Shown here piece by piece: positions 19,904-28,315 of a stretch of 36,427 nt of DNA. The DNA comes from Thiobacillaceae bacterium. Lineage in GTDB: Bacteria; Pseudomonadota; Gammaproteobacteria; Burkholderiales; Thiobacillaceae. The position numbers and the translations under genes are program-made. The stretch lies in the NCBI GenBank assembly GCA_025458005.1, contig JALOTG010000056.1:1-36427 (forward strand), written 5' to 3'. The number at the start of each line of letters is the position of its first letter. Position 1 is the first letter of the stretch. Under the pieces are notes generated by a model. That model searched no databases. It was not told the origin of the DNA and saw nothing but the letters and a program-made list of their open reading frames with translations.

Positions 19904-20457
19904 GCCTCCTGCCACCGAGACCCCTGTGGCTGCCCCTGGCCAGCCTGGTCGTGGCCCTCGTCCTGGGCGCCCTGTCCTACGGCGTGACGCGGCACCTGCG
20001 CCATGAGGCCGCCGCGGAACGGGCACGGGCGGAGCTGGAATGGCGCGCGGCCAGCGCGGACCTGGCGCGGATGCCGGCGCGGATCGAACTGGTGAAGGGG
20101 GCCGCCACCCTGCACGCGGATCTGCAGCGGCGCGGCTTCCTGGGCCCCGAGCGCAGGCTGGAGTGGCTCTCCGCCCTCGCCAGGGTGCATGCCGGCATGG
20201 GCCTGGACAGCCTCGCCTGGCGGCTGGGACCGCGTGCCCCCGACCCCCGCCTGCCCGGCCTGGGTTGGTCCAGCCTGGAGATTCGCGCCGCCCCGCTGGA
20301 CGCCGCCGGTCTGCGGACCTTCCTGACGCGGCTAGCCGACGAGTCCCCCGGCCTGTTCACGGTGCGGCGCTGCACCCTCCTCGGCGATCACGGCGGCGGC
20401 CAGGCGGAGTGCGTGCTGGACTGGTGGACCCTGGCCCACGCGAGGCCCGCGCCGTGA
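19900..20457 (+). CDS. PilO/GspM-like assembly protein
   Basis: A 185-residue bitopic inner-membrane protein. One N-terminal transmembrane helix spans about residues 9-28. It is followed by a charged helical stretch (to about 65) and a small alpha/beta periplasmic domain that ends in DWWTLAHARP. This is the standard PilO/GspM layout, and such proteins share little sequence, so the call depends on size, topology and gene order. It would pair with the upstream protein to form the alignment subcomplex. It overlaps the preceding stop by four bases (ATGA) and its own stop overlaps the next GTG. Confidence 0.7.
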   Translation: MSLLPPRPLWLPLASLVVALVLGALSYGVTRHLRHEAAAERARAELEWRAASADLARMPARIELVKGAATLHADLQRRGFLGPERRLEWLSALARVHAGMGLDSLAWRLGPRAPDPRLPGLGWSSLEIRAAPLDAAGLRTFLTRLADESPGLFTVRRCTLLGDHGGGQAECVLDWWTLAHARPAP

Positions 20458-21194
20458 CCATCGCCTGCCGCGGCTTCACCCTGATCGAACTGGCCATCGT
20501 CCTGTTCATCCTGACCCTGCTCATGGCCGGGGTGATGACGCCCCTCACCCAGCAACTGACGGCGCGCCAGGAGGCGGACACCCGCAGGGCGCTGGAGGAG
20601 GCCCGCATCAGCCTGCTCGGCTATGCCATCAGCCACCGCGACGCCGGCCAGCGCCCCTATCTGCCCTGCCCCGACCGCCGCGACGGCGCCGGCCCCGGCC
20701 AGGCCAACGACGGCCTGGAAGACCGCCTGCCGGACGGCCGCTGCGCGACACTCGCCGGCAATCTGCCCTGGCTCGGCCTGGGCCTGGCCGAGACCGACGC
20801 CTGGGGCAACCGGCTCACCTACGCGGTGGCGCCGGGTTACGCCCACGGCGCCGAGGGCATCCGTCCCCACCCCGCCCCACCCGCCACCCTGAAGATCTGT
20901 CTGGATCGGGACTGCGCCCGTCACGCCCTGGTCGCCGCGGTGCTGCTGTCGCATGGCCGCAACGGGCTGGGCGCCCGGAACGCCGCGGGCGGACGCAACC
21001 GACCGCCCAACGGACAGGACGAACTGGAGAACGCCGACGCGGACGAGGTGTTCATCTCCCGCGCCATGGCGGCGGCGGACCGGCCGGGCGGCGAATTCGA
21101 CGACCAGGTGGTCTGGCTCTCGCCCAGCCAGCTGTTCGGCCGCCTGTGCGGCGAAGCGGCCGCCTGCGGCGCCGGGACGGGCGGCGCCGACTGA
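20454..21194 (+). CDS. Type II secretion/pilus-like pseudopilin
   Basis: A 246-residue prepilin. The short leader MTIACRG is followed by FTLIELAIVLFILTLLMAG, giving cleavage after Gly7 and glutamate at +5. The globular part is large for a pilin and carries YLPCPDRRDG near 63-72, DAWGNRLTYAV near 117-127 and a C-terminal EFDDQVVWLSPSQLFGRL near 215-232. Several cysteines could form disulfides. The DxWGN motif resembles the major pseudopilin GspG, but here it is the only pilin in the operon. It starts with GTG overlapping the previous stop. No secretin or prepilin peptidase gene is in the window. It converges with the SPOR gene after 33 bases. Confidence 0.9.
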   Translation: MTIACRGFTLIELAIVLFILTLLMAGVMTPLTQQLTARQEADTRRALEEARISLLGYAISHRDAGQRPYLPCPDRRDGAGPGQANDGLEDRLPDGRCATLAGNLPWLGLGLAETDAWGNRLTYAVAPGYAHGAEGIRPHPAPPATLKICLDRDCARHALVAAVLLSHGRNGLGARNAAGGRNRPPNGQDELENADADEVFISRAMAAADRPGGEFDDQVVWLSPSQLFGRLCGEAAACGAGTGGAD

Positions 21195-21227
21195 CGCGCG
21201 CGGCGACTCATCGCGCAACCGGCCGGA

Positions 21228-21911
21228 TCACGGCGGCGCCGGGCAGGCGCGCTCCTCCAGTCCTGGCCTGTCCTTGAGCAGGGCGCGCAGTCGTTCGATG
21301 CGGACCGGGTCGGCCCCCGCGGCGAACAGGATCAACTCGCCCACCCCCGGCCGGGGCCCGTATTCCAGCTTGTCCAGCCCCTTGCCGCGCAGGAACTCGC
21401 GATGGGCGCGGGCGTCCGCCTCGCTGGCGAACATGCCGAAGGAGATGGCGCGCGCCATCGGCCCGCGCCGTATCGGCGCCACGTCCCTGACCCCGGCCTT
21501 GCCGATGGCCGCCAGCACCTGGACCTGCTCGACGGGATCGCTGATCGGCGGCCAGTACACCCACCAGCCGAGCCGCTCGTCCACGCGCAACTCCACGCTG
21601 TCCAGGCCGGCATCCCGGAGGGCCTGGCGCAGGGTCGTGTAATCGGCGGCGCCCCCCAGGGCGGCGACCAGGCAGAGCGGGCCGGCACCGGGACTTTCCG
21701 TCGGGGTCGCCGCGTCCGCTGTCTTGGCCGCCGGGCGCTCCGCCGTTCCCGGCCCCGGCTGGCCAAGCAGCCGCACCTTGTCGGCGTTGTAGCCCGCCAG
21801 CAGCCTGGGCTGGCCCTGCCAGCGCTGCAACGCGAGGCCCGCCGCCAGCAGCAGCACGTTCGCCAGCAGCAGCCACAGCACCACGCGTCCGCCCCGACCC
21901 ATGTCGGTCAT
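21228..21911 (-). CDS. SPOR domain-containing membrane protein
   Basis: A 227-residue bitopic protein with one N-terminal membrane helix (about residues 9-28) and a low-complexity linker rich in Pro, Ala and Thr near 50-75. The C-terminal region carries SPOR-like motifs (ISFGMFASEADARAHREFLRGK near residues 157-178). SPOR domains bind denuded glycan strands at division sites. The chosen ATG at 21911 overlaps the coaX stop as ATGA; the frame is open for ten more codons, but those overlap coaX. The birA-coaX-SPOR order is a common arrangement in beta- and gammaproteobacteria. A division or envelope role is inferred from the domain. Confidence 0.88.
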   Translation of the reverse strand: MTDMGRGGRVVLWLLLANVLLLAAGLALQRWQGQPRLLAGYNADKVRLLGQPGPGTAERPAAKTADAATPTESPGAGPLCLVAALGGAADYTTLRQALRDAGLDSVELRVDERLGWWVYWPPISDPVEQVQVLAAIGKAGVRDVAPIRRGPMARAISFGMFASEADARAHREFLRGKGLDKLEYGPRPGVGELILFAAGADPVRIERLRALLKDRPGLEERACPAPP

Positions 21912-22660
21912 GCCTGTCCCGGTTCTTCCCATGCCATCCACCGCAAACCCTCCAGCACCAGATCCTCCACCCTGACCAGCGGCCCGGCCAGCAGGCCGGC
22001 CAGCAGCGTGGCATCGCCGCCGGTCAGCACGACACGCGCCGGCCCGCCGGCCCGTCGCGCCAGCCGGCCGCGCAGGTGCTCGACGGCGCCGGCCAGGGCG
22101 GCGCGGATGCCGGTCTCCACCGCGTCCCCCGTGCGGCGGGGAAAGTCCCGCGCCTGGCCGTTCACGTCGCTCACGCCGGCCGTGCCCTCGCCCAACGCCC
22201 GCCGCATCAGGGCCACGCCCGGCAGGATCAGGCCGCCGAGGAATTCGCCGCCGGCGTCCAGGGCGTCCACCGTCAGCGCCGTGCCCGCCCCGACCACCAC
22301 GCAGGGCGCCAGCCCCAGGCGCAGGGCGCCCACCAGCATGGCGTAGCGGTCGGCGCCCAGCCGATCGGGCGGATCATAGCGGTTGCGCAGGCCGTGGCGG
22401 TGGGCTTCGGGCCGCAGCCAGTGGACCTCCCCGCCCAGGTCCCGGACTACCCCCGCCAGCCGCTCGCGCAGGTCGGCCGAGGCCACGGAGCTCACGCCGA
22501 TCCAGCCGGGGGCCTGGCCGGCCAGGCGTCCGGCCAGCGCGTCGCCGAGCCGCTCCACCTCGGCGGCGGGCAGCCAGCCCCTGGCCAGCCAGTCGCCCCG
22601 CCCCGCCGGGCAGATGCCCCATTTGAGGCGGGTATTGCCCAGGTCCAGCAGCAGGATCAT
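21908..22660 (-). CDS. coaX: Type III pantothenate kinase
   Basis: A 250-residue enzyme phosphorylating pantothenate in the first step of coenzyme A synthesis. Phosphate-binding DLGNTRLKWG is at residues 6-15. GADRYAMLVGA (102-112) contains the catalytic aspartate, and GAGTALTVD (124-132) is the second nucleotide-binding segment. The frame is open upstream, but ATG 22660 is where CoaX proteins begin. It overlaps the end of birA (whose stop is at 22698) only in the extended form; with this start there is a 37-base gap. CoaX enzymes are insensitive to CoA feedback. The stop overlaps the SPOR start. Confidence 0.96.
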   Translation of the reverse strand: MILLLDLGNTRLKWGICPAGRGDWLARGWLPAAEVERLGDALAGRLAGQAPGWIGVSSVASADLRERLAGVVRDLGGEVHWLRPEAHRHGLRNRYDPPDRLGADRYAMLVGALRLGLAPCVVVGAGTALTVDALDAGGEFLGGLILPGVALMRRALGEGTAGVSDVNGQARDFPRRTGDAVETGIRAALAGAVEHLRGRLARRAGGPARVVLTGGDATLLAGLLAGPLVRVEDLVLEGLRWMAWEEPGQA

Positions 22661-22697
22661 GTCGGCGTACCCCTCGCGTCGCTTGCCCGGCGCAGGC

Positions 22698-23534
22698 TCA
22701 CCCCTGCCAGGCATGCAGCTCCTGCCAGGCCCGCCGGAAGGGGGCGAAGCCCTCCTGGTCGAAGGCCGGCAGGACCTCGCCCAGTTCGGTGGCCAGGGCG
22801 GCGAGGAGCTCGTTGCGGTCCACCGCGCGGCCGAGGGCGGACTCCAGGTCGGCCACCGGCTGGCCCACCTCGGCGGCCAGCCGATCGGCGGCGCGCAGGT
22901 TGACGCCGACGCCGATCACCGCCGCCGCCGGTCCGAGCATGTCGCCGGACAGCTCGATGAGGATGCCGGCCAGCTTGGCGTCGGCCCGCAGCAGGTCGTT
23001 GGGCCACTTGAGCCGGAGGTCGGCGGCGCCCAGCCGGGTCATGGCGCGCGCCAGGGCGACGCCCACCGCCAGGCTCAGGCCGGACAGCATGGACAAGGGC
23101 CGCCTGAAGCGCCAGAGCAGGGAAAAGGTCAGGCTGCCGCCGAGCACGCCGCGCCACTCGCGACCCCGGCGGCCGCGGCCGCGGCTCTGCCATTCGGCGG
23201 CCAGCAGGGTGCGGTGGGGGGCGCCGGCCTCGGCCAGCTGCTGCAGCCTCAGGTTGGTGGAATCGGCCTCCGCGAGGCACAGCACGTGGAAGCCCGCGGG
23301 CGCCAGGGCGGTGGCCAGGCGGCCCTCGTCGAGCAGATGCAGGGGTTCGGCGAGCCGGTAGCCGCGGCCGCGCACGGACTGGACCATCACGCCCAGATCG
23401 GCGGCCTGGCGCGCCAGGCCGTGCACGCTGGCGCGGGACAGGCCGAGGCGGTCGGCGATGCGCTCTCCGGAACGGAAATCGTGGTGATCGAGCTGCCGCA
23501 GGAAGGCGAGCAGCCGGGGATGCAACGCGCCCAA
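22698..23534 (-). CDS. birA: Bifunctional biotin protein ligase / biotin repressor
   Basis: A 278-residue BirA. Residues 1-60 form an N-terminal winged helix (IADRLGLSRASVHGLARQ), so it can act as a repressor as well as a ligase. The ligase core has EADSTN near 89, GRGRRGREW at 119-127 and the KWPNDLL motif near 176. It attaches biotin to acetyl-CoA carboxylase. The likely start is TTG at 23534, eight bases after the pilE stop, with GGGGG just before it. Another TTG three codons on (23525) has better spacing to that run. No ATG is available. Its place behind the pilin genes suggests read-through from the minor-pilin operon. Confidence 0.95.
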   Translation of the reverse strand: MGALHPRLLAFLRQLDHHDFRSGERIADRLGLSRASVHGLARQAADLGVMVQSVRGRGYRLAEPLHLLDEGRLATALAPAGFHVLCLAEADSTNLRLQQLAEAGAPHRTLLAAEWQSRGRGRRGREWRGVLGGSLTFSLLWRFRRPLSMLSGLSLAVGVALARAMTRLGAADLRLKWPNDLLRADAKLAGILIELSGDMLGPAAAVIGVGVNLRAADRLAAEVGQPVADLESALGRAVDRNELLAALATELGEVLPAFDQEGFAPFRRAWQELHAWQG

Positions 23535-23542
23535 GCCCCCGG

Positions 23543-23965
23543 TCAGCGCTGCCAGCAGTCGGCCACGTTCCCCGAGCTCACGCCCTGAACCCCGGTATGC
23601 GTCAGGGTCAGGTCCCCGCAGTCGGCGCCGGTCTGGGCGCCGGTAGGCCTGGCCCGCAGGGTATAGCTCTGGGCGCCGATGGCGGACACGGTGATGTTGT
23701 AGCGCGCCGCGCCGGACTTGGGCGCCTGGGTGACCGGCAGGGCGGGTGGCGTGGTGCCCGCGGCGTCGGTTGAATAACGGCCATTGGTGGTGTAGTAGCG
23801 TTCCATCCAGCTGGCCAGTTCCATCAGCACCGCCTTGGCGTCGGCCCGCGCCGAGCGCTGGATGTGGTCCTGGTAGGACACCGCCGCCACGCTGACCAGG
23901 ATGCCGACGATGGCGACCGCCACCAGCAGCTCGATGAGGGTGAAGCCCCCTTGCCGTCGATTCAT
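23543..23965 (-). CDS. pilE: PilE-type type IV minor pilin
   Basis: A 140-residue type IV pilin. The leader MNRRQGG is followed by FTLIELLVAVAIVGILVSVA, with cleavage after Gly7 and glutamate at +5. The middle contains SARADAKAVLMELASWMERYYTTNGRY, a typical PilE stretch, and two cysteines near the C-terminus (in GADCGD and VADCWQR) that should form the D-loop disulfide. GGGAGGCAAC precedes the ATG. It is the last pilin gene of the fimT-pilV-pilW-pilX-pilY1-pilE operon; in this position PilE is usually a minor tip subunit rather than the major pilin. Confidence 0.95.
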   Translation of the reverse strand: MNRRQGGFTLIELLVAVAIVGILVSVAAVSYQDHIQRSARADAKAVLMELASWMERYYTTNGRYSTDAAGTTPPALPVTQAPKSGAARYNITVSAIGAQSYTLRARPTGAQTGADCGDLTLTHTGVQGVSSGNVADCWQR

Positions 23966-24043
23966 TGTTGCCTCCCTATGCAGAATCGCAGAATCCGCTG
24001 GCCGGGAACATACCAGATGACGCCGCCCGCGGGTACCGCGCCG

Positions 24044-27000
24044 TCAATCGATGATCTCCCGCCAGGAGACCCGGCCGGTGGCGCCGGTGCCGGCCTTCTC
24101 CTTGATCGCCTCGACCTTGGCTTCCTCCGATCCGCTGCCCAGCTTGTACTCCTCGCCGACCGCGCCGGTGACCACGGCTATCCCCTTGATGATGCCGACG
24201 TCGGTTTGCACGCCCGACACCGGCACCCTGACGGTCGTGTCACCCACCTGGTACTCGATGTAATCCCATCCCGCGACGCCATCCACGTCGAATACCGCCT
24301 CGTTGGCCCCGCCGGTGGTGGCGACGAACTCCATGATCCAGCTGTCGCCACCCGCCTTGCAGGGGTCATCGGAAGGAATCATGGTGGTGAAGACCACCCG
24401 ACCATGGCGCAGCAAGGGAATGCTGACCACCCGTTCACCCGCCGCGTTGCCGTATAGGAGGTCCATGAACCAGCCCCGCTTGCTCGAGTAATCGACGGCA
24501 TTGTTCCCGGTGGCGCGCACCCTCCGGCTGCCCAGGGTGCCTTCATAGACGATCGACTGCTGCTGCAGGGTGCTGCGGTTCGTCTCGGCGATGGCCGAGC
24601 CGCTGTCCAGCACGCCATAGAGGGTCTGAACCGTCTTGTCGACCTTGTCGCCCGTGGCGACGAAGCGGCCGGTGCCGAAATAGACCATCACACCGGACAG
24701 GCCGGGCGGCGGACCACCGAGTTCCAGGGGCGCGGAGATGGACTGGCTCTGGTCATTCGCGTTGCGGGCAACGAACAGGGGTTGCTGATTGTAGGCCACC
24801 GCCCATTTGGCTGTATCAGCAGGATTATAGTTCGGGTCGTTCGGGCCCAATTCGTCGGTCAGCCTGAACTTCCAGATGTTGCCCTCGTTGTCGCCGGCGT
24901 AGACGTAGTCGGTCACCCCGTCGCCGTTGGCGTCGTAGAGGGCCGGCGCGGCGAGGCCGTTGTCGAGGTTGCCCTGCCCCTGGTTGACGTCGAACTTCTT
25001 GATCACCCCCCCCGTTTCCAGGTCGACGACGAACAGCACGCCATGCCCCTGGGCGCTGTTGTAGCCGTTGCCGAACACCGCCGCCCATTTCCCGTTGTTC
25101 AGCCGCGCGATGACCGGCAGGCCGATGCTGTAGCCGAGGTCGGCGTCGTCCGCGGCGCTGAATTCCCACATCACCTTGTCGGCGTCGAAATTGTCCGGAT
25201 CGGTGACGTCCAGGGCGAACACCGCCCGCCCGCCGGCGCCGGTGGTGCCGAGCAGAATGGTCTTCCAGGCCTTCCCGGCGCCGTTCAGATCCAGGTAGGC
25301 ATCGCCCGCGTAGGGGGCGCCGTCGACATAATAACGGTGGGCGTAGCCTGGATTGCTGAGCCGGGCCAGCTCGGGGATGACGGCGTCGGGCACGTAGGCG
25401 AACCTCTCCTGTCCGGAATCCGCCTGGCCGGTGTCGGCGCGGAAGGCGTGCAGCATGCCGTCGTTGGCCCCGACGTAGAGCATCTTGGTGCGCGCCTTGT
25501 TGGCGTTGAGGAAGGTCTTGTAGGGCTTGGCGGCGGTGTCGGCCCCCTCGGGCAACCGCGAGTAGCCGTAATCGGTCGCCGACACATAGACCGGGTCGGA
25601 ATTGACGATGTCGCCCAGCAGCGCGCCGCGCGTCCGGTACTTGCCGAGCGTGGCGCCGCCGACCACCCGCTGCTCCTGGCTGCGATCGCCGCGCAGGTAG
25701 GCCAGCACCGCCTGGGCCTCGGCGGCGTTGTCCACCTGGCCGTCCTGCGCGTTCGGCGTGGCATCGTCGATGTCGTCGTCGATGGCGATCTTCTGGGCCG
25801 CGCTCAGGCCATCCCAGGTGAAGGCGCTGCCATCGGCGCCGTTCCAGGTGAAAAGGTTGCGGCTGCCATGCTCGGGGATGCTGGCCGTCCAGAGCAGATT
25901 GCCGAGCGTGCCGTCGGCTTTCACCTCGGTGGCGGTGAGCTCGCCGTGCCAGTCGCCGGTGTAGAAGGTGGCCTGGAAGATCGCCGTGCCGGTGTCCAGC
26001 CGGGTGGAGTTGGCGGCCAGCGCGGCGGCGCTGGACTTGCGTTCCTCGATGCGGTTGAACACGTTGGTCAGGGCCTCGACCACCTCATTGGCCTTGTCGA
26101 CCGGGAAAAACTGGCCGCGGCTGCTGATGGCCATGTGCCAGTAGTCGTAGACGCGCCCGGCCGCCGTGTCGATGCCGGGCCAGGGTTTATCGCCCCTGGC
26201 CTGCGGGCCGGAGTAGGTATCGCCGGTCCAGTCGGCGCCCAGGGCGGTGGTCATGCCGCTGCCGATGACGTAGTTCACCATGTGCTGCCAGCTGGCCGGA
26301 TCGTTCCTGGGGTTCCAGAAGCGATCCGCCGGCGCGCCGGTCTTGTCGGGCGTGTTGCCGAACACGTTGTTGTCCAGGGTGTTGACGAGATCATTCACCC
26401 AGTAGTGCATGGCCAGATCGGCCAGGCTGCGGATGTTCGCATCCTGGTAGGGGGCTCGCGGCGTGTAGCTGCCGGGGTTGAAGGTGGCCGCGCTGGCCGG
26501 CGTGGGCAGGGCCACGGTGCAATCGTCGACCCTGCCCCCGCAGGCCAGGGGCAGGGCATTGATGGTGACGACGTCGGGGGTCTTCCACTGACCGTCCGAC
26601 ACCATGATGTGGAAATTGTCCCGGCAGGAATAGGCCGTGCTTTGCGCGTCCAGCGGATTCTGGCGATAGGCGGCGGTGGTGGAGAAATAATCGCCGGCGC
26701 GCATCATCGCGCTGCGCATGGCGGAGTTGACCGGCCCGGTGCCCACGCGGGTCAGCCAGTTGAGGAAACTGGCCTTGTGCGCCCCGCTGAAGGGCTTCAG
26801 CCGGTTGTCGTAGCGAGACTGATCCCAGCCCCAGCAGTTGTTGCCGGTCAGGTCCTTGCAGAAGTATTCCCCGCAGCCCCCCGCGCAGGTGTCCTTGCAG
26901 GCCTGCACCTCGTCCGCCGTGCCGCCTCTCAGGTCGCAGTCGGCGATGCAGTTATCGAAACACCCCGGCACATCGCTCGGCGCCGACACCCCCTGCCAGG

Positions 27001-27721
27001 CCAGGCGGATCTTGCCGTCCATCCCGGGCAGGACGTGCATCAGCGCGGTGACCGCGGCCAGGTTGCGGGTGCGGTAGTAGGAATACCAGTTGGCGAAGTT
27101 CTGCTGCGCGGCGGCGCCATCATCGGTAATCCTGCGATAGGTGTAGCAGGCCTGCGTCGTCTTCTGCCCGTCGCAACCGGCGTTGTTCGGGTCATGGCGA
27201 TAGTAGTAGGCCGGGCCTTCCTGGAAGGCGGTGTCGAACTTGCAGTCGGCAATACAGGTGCCATTGGGGGCCGACACGTCGATCTTCGGGTGCACCATGA
27301 AGCTGTTCCTGTCCTGGCGCGGCCCATAGCTGGCCGTCGGCCGGTACCTGGTGCTCAGATCGAGGGTCCGCGTGCAGCTGTATCCGTTCAGGCAGGCCGC
27401 GGCGAAGTTGCTGTTGGCGTAGCCCGGCGGGGGAGCATAGGTGATCGCGGGATCGTAATAGAGCGGGTTGTAATGCGCGGCGAAGTCGTATCGATAGCTG
27501 CCGGTGCTCGCCGAATAGTTCCGGTCCGACGGATAGGCATAGGCCATGGTGGTCGAGTCATCGAGGGTCAGGATGACGTTAGGCGCCAACGGCGCGGGCA
27601 CCGACTGGGGGGTGGTGGCGAGGTCCAGGGCGCGCACCGGCATGATCGTCAGCAGCCCGCAGACGGCCAACCATCCCCATCCGAGTCCGCGCTGATGTCG
27701 TGTGTCGTGTCGCTTGCTCAT
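24044..27721 (-). CDS. pilY1: PilY1/PilC-type pilus tip adhesin
   Basis: A 1225-residue exported protein. A signal peptide ends near residue 31. The N-terminal half is a von Willebrand A-like domain with a MIDAS-like LDDSTTM at 53-59 (DxSxT, so the second serine is threonine). A cysteine-rich segment at 254-296 has eight cysteines. The C-terminal half is the PilC beta-propeller with repeated KMLYVGANDGMLHAF near 735-749 and a calcium-loop motif DANGDGVTD near 927-935. PilY1 sits at the pilus tip, primes assembly, mediates adhesion and relays surface sensing, with calcium controlling retraction in Pseudomonas. GAGGACGGATC precedes the ATG. It lies between pilX and pilE in the operon. Confidence 0.97.
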   Translation of the reverse strand: MSKRHDTRHQRGLGWGWLAVCGLLTIMPVRALDLATTPQSVPAPLAPNVILTLDDSTTMAYAYPSDRNYSASTGSYRYDFAAHYNPLYYDPAITYAPPPGYANSNFAAACLNGYSCTRTLDLSTRYRPTASYGPRQDRNSFMVHPKIDVSAPNGTCIADCKFDTAFQEGPAYYYRHDPNNAGCDGQKTTQACYTYRRITDDGAAAQQNFANWYSYYRTRNLAAVTALMHVLPGMDGKIRLAWQGVSAPSDVPGCFDNCIADCDLRGGTADEVQACKDTCAGGCGEYFCKDLTGNNCWGWDQSRYDNRLKPFSGAHKASFLNWLTRVGTGPVNSAMRSAMMRAGDYFSTTAAYRQNPLDAQSTAYSCRDNFHIMVSDGQWKTPDVVTINALPLACGGRVDDCTVALPTPASAATFNPGSYTPRAPYQDANIRSLADLAMHYWVNDLVNTLDNNVFGNTPDKTGAPADRFWNPRNDPASWQHMVNYVIGSGMTTALGADWTGDTYSGPQARGDKPWPGIDTAAGRVYDYWHMAISSRGQFFPVDKANEVVEALTNVFNRIEERKSSAAALAANSTRLDTGTAIFQATFYTGDWHGELTATEVKADGTLGNLLWTASIPEHGSRNLFTWNGADGSAFTWDGLSAAQKIAIDDDIDDATPNAQDGQVDNAAEAQAVLAYLRGDRSQEQRVVGGATLGKYRTRGALLGDIVNSDPVYVSATDYGYSRLPEGADTAAKPYKTFLNANKARTKMLYVGANDGMLHAFRADTGQADSGQERFAYVPDAVIPELARLSNPGYAHRYYVDGAPYAGDAYLDLNGAGKAWKTILLGTTGAGGRAVFALDVTDPDNFDADKVMWEFSAADDADLGYSIGLPVIARLNNGKWAAVFGNGYNSAQGHGVLFVVDLETGGVIKKFDVNQGQGNLDNGLAAPALYDANGDGVTDYVYAGDNEGNIWKFRLTDELGPNDPNYNPADTAKWAVAYNQQPLFVARNANDQSQSISAPLELGGPPPGLSGVMVYFGTGRFVATGDKVDKTVQTLYGVLDSGSAIAETNRSTLQQQSIVYEGTLGSRRVRATGNNAVDYSSKRGWFMDLLYGNAAGERVVSIPLLRHGRVVFTTMIPSDDPCKAGGDSWIMEFVATTGGANEAVFDVDGVAGWDYIEYQVGDTTVRVPVSGVQTDVGIIKGIAVVTGAVGEEYKLGSGSEEAKVEAIKEKAGTGATGRVSWREIID

Positions 27722-27750
27722 GATCCGTCCTCGTGTTCGTGCCGGCTGCC

Positions 27751-28305
27751 TCAGCTACCGCTCTGCAACTTCACGGTGCTCTGGACCAGCACCACCGTGC
27801 TGTCGCTGGTGCCCACCCCGCGCGCCGTGATCCGGTAGAAGGTGTAGGTGGTCGACGGCACCGGTTTGCCCACCTGTGCGCTGCCTTCCGTGAACGTGCC
27901 CAGCTGCTCGGCGATGCAGCGCGGCTGGTCGTCCAGCAGCGTGAGGCAGGTGGCGCCGGCGCAGGGACGCTCAATGGAGTTGTTGCCGGTCCAGACGTTG
28001 GCCGCCTCCCAGCGCGGCGCCTGCCCCGCCGCCGCCGGCTGGTAGAGGCCGTTGGCGTTGGTGAACAGGGTGGTCGGGGTGACCACCGACTCGCAATGGC
28101 GCAGCGCCGCCTCGGCGGCCTGGAAGGCGCGGATGCGGTCGCGGGCGTTGGCCGCCATGCGCTCCTCCAGCAGGCTGGTGCCCACGGTGGCGAGCCCCAG
28201 CAGGGTGATCATGACCAGGAAGATCATGCCCATCACCAGGGCCGCGCCGGCCTGTCGGCGGGACGGGCCGGCGGGCGGGAAGGGGGTTCCAGTCAACTTG
28301 TGCAT
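27751..28305 (-). CDS. pilX: PilX-type minor pilin
   Basis: A 184-residue minor pilin. After a basic leader (PSRRQAG) comes GAALVMGMIFLVMITLLGLA and the PilX_N signature SLLEERMAANARDRIRAFQAAEAALR near residues 44-69. As is normal for PilX, there is no glutamate at +5. The C-terminal domain has cysteines near GATCLTLLDDQPRC. ATG 28305 is chosen because CTGAGGAACCC lies before it; the frame is open further upstream, but that part overlaps pilW. It works with PilV, PilW, FimT and PilY1 in the tip priming complex. Confidence 0.95.
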   Translation of the reverse strand: MHKLTGTPFPPAGPSRRQAGAALVMGMIFLVMITLLGLATVGTSLLEERMAANARDRIRAFQAAEAALRHCESVVTPTTLFTNANGLYQPAAAGQAPRWEAANVWTGNNSIERPCAGATCLTLLDDQPRCIAEQLGTFTEGSAQVGKPVPSTTYTFYRITARGVGTSDSTVVLVQSTVKLQSGS

Positions 28306-28315
28306 GGCGGGTTCC

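Noticed and set aside
21195-21227. Terminator between the pseudopilin and SPOR genes
   Set aside because: The 33-base convergent gap has no stable stem followed by T residues.
24782-27838. A very long open frame (about 1018 codons) on the plus strand opposite pilY1
   Set aside because: It is an antisense shadow in GC-rich DNA. The predicted product is a low-complexity Gly/Val/Arg-rich string with no domain, while the minus strand encodes a complete PilY1.
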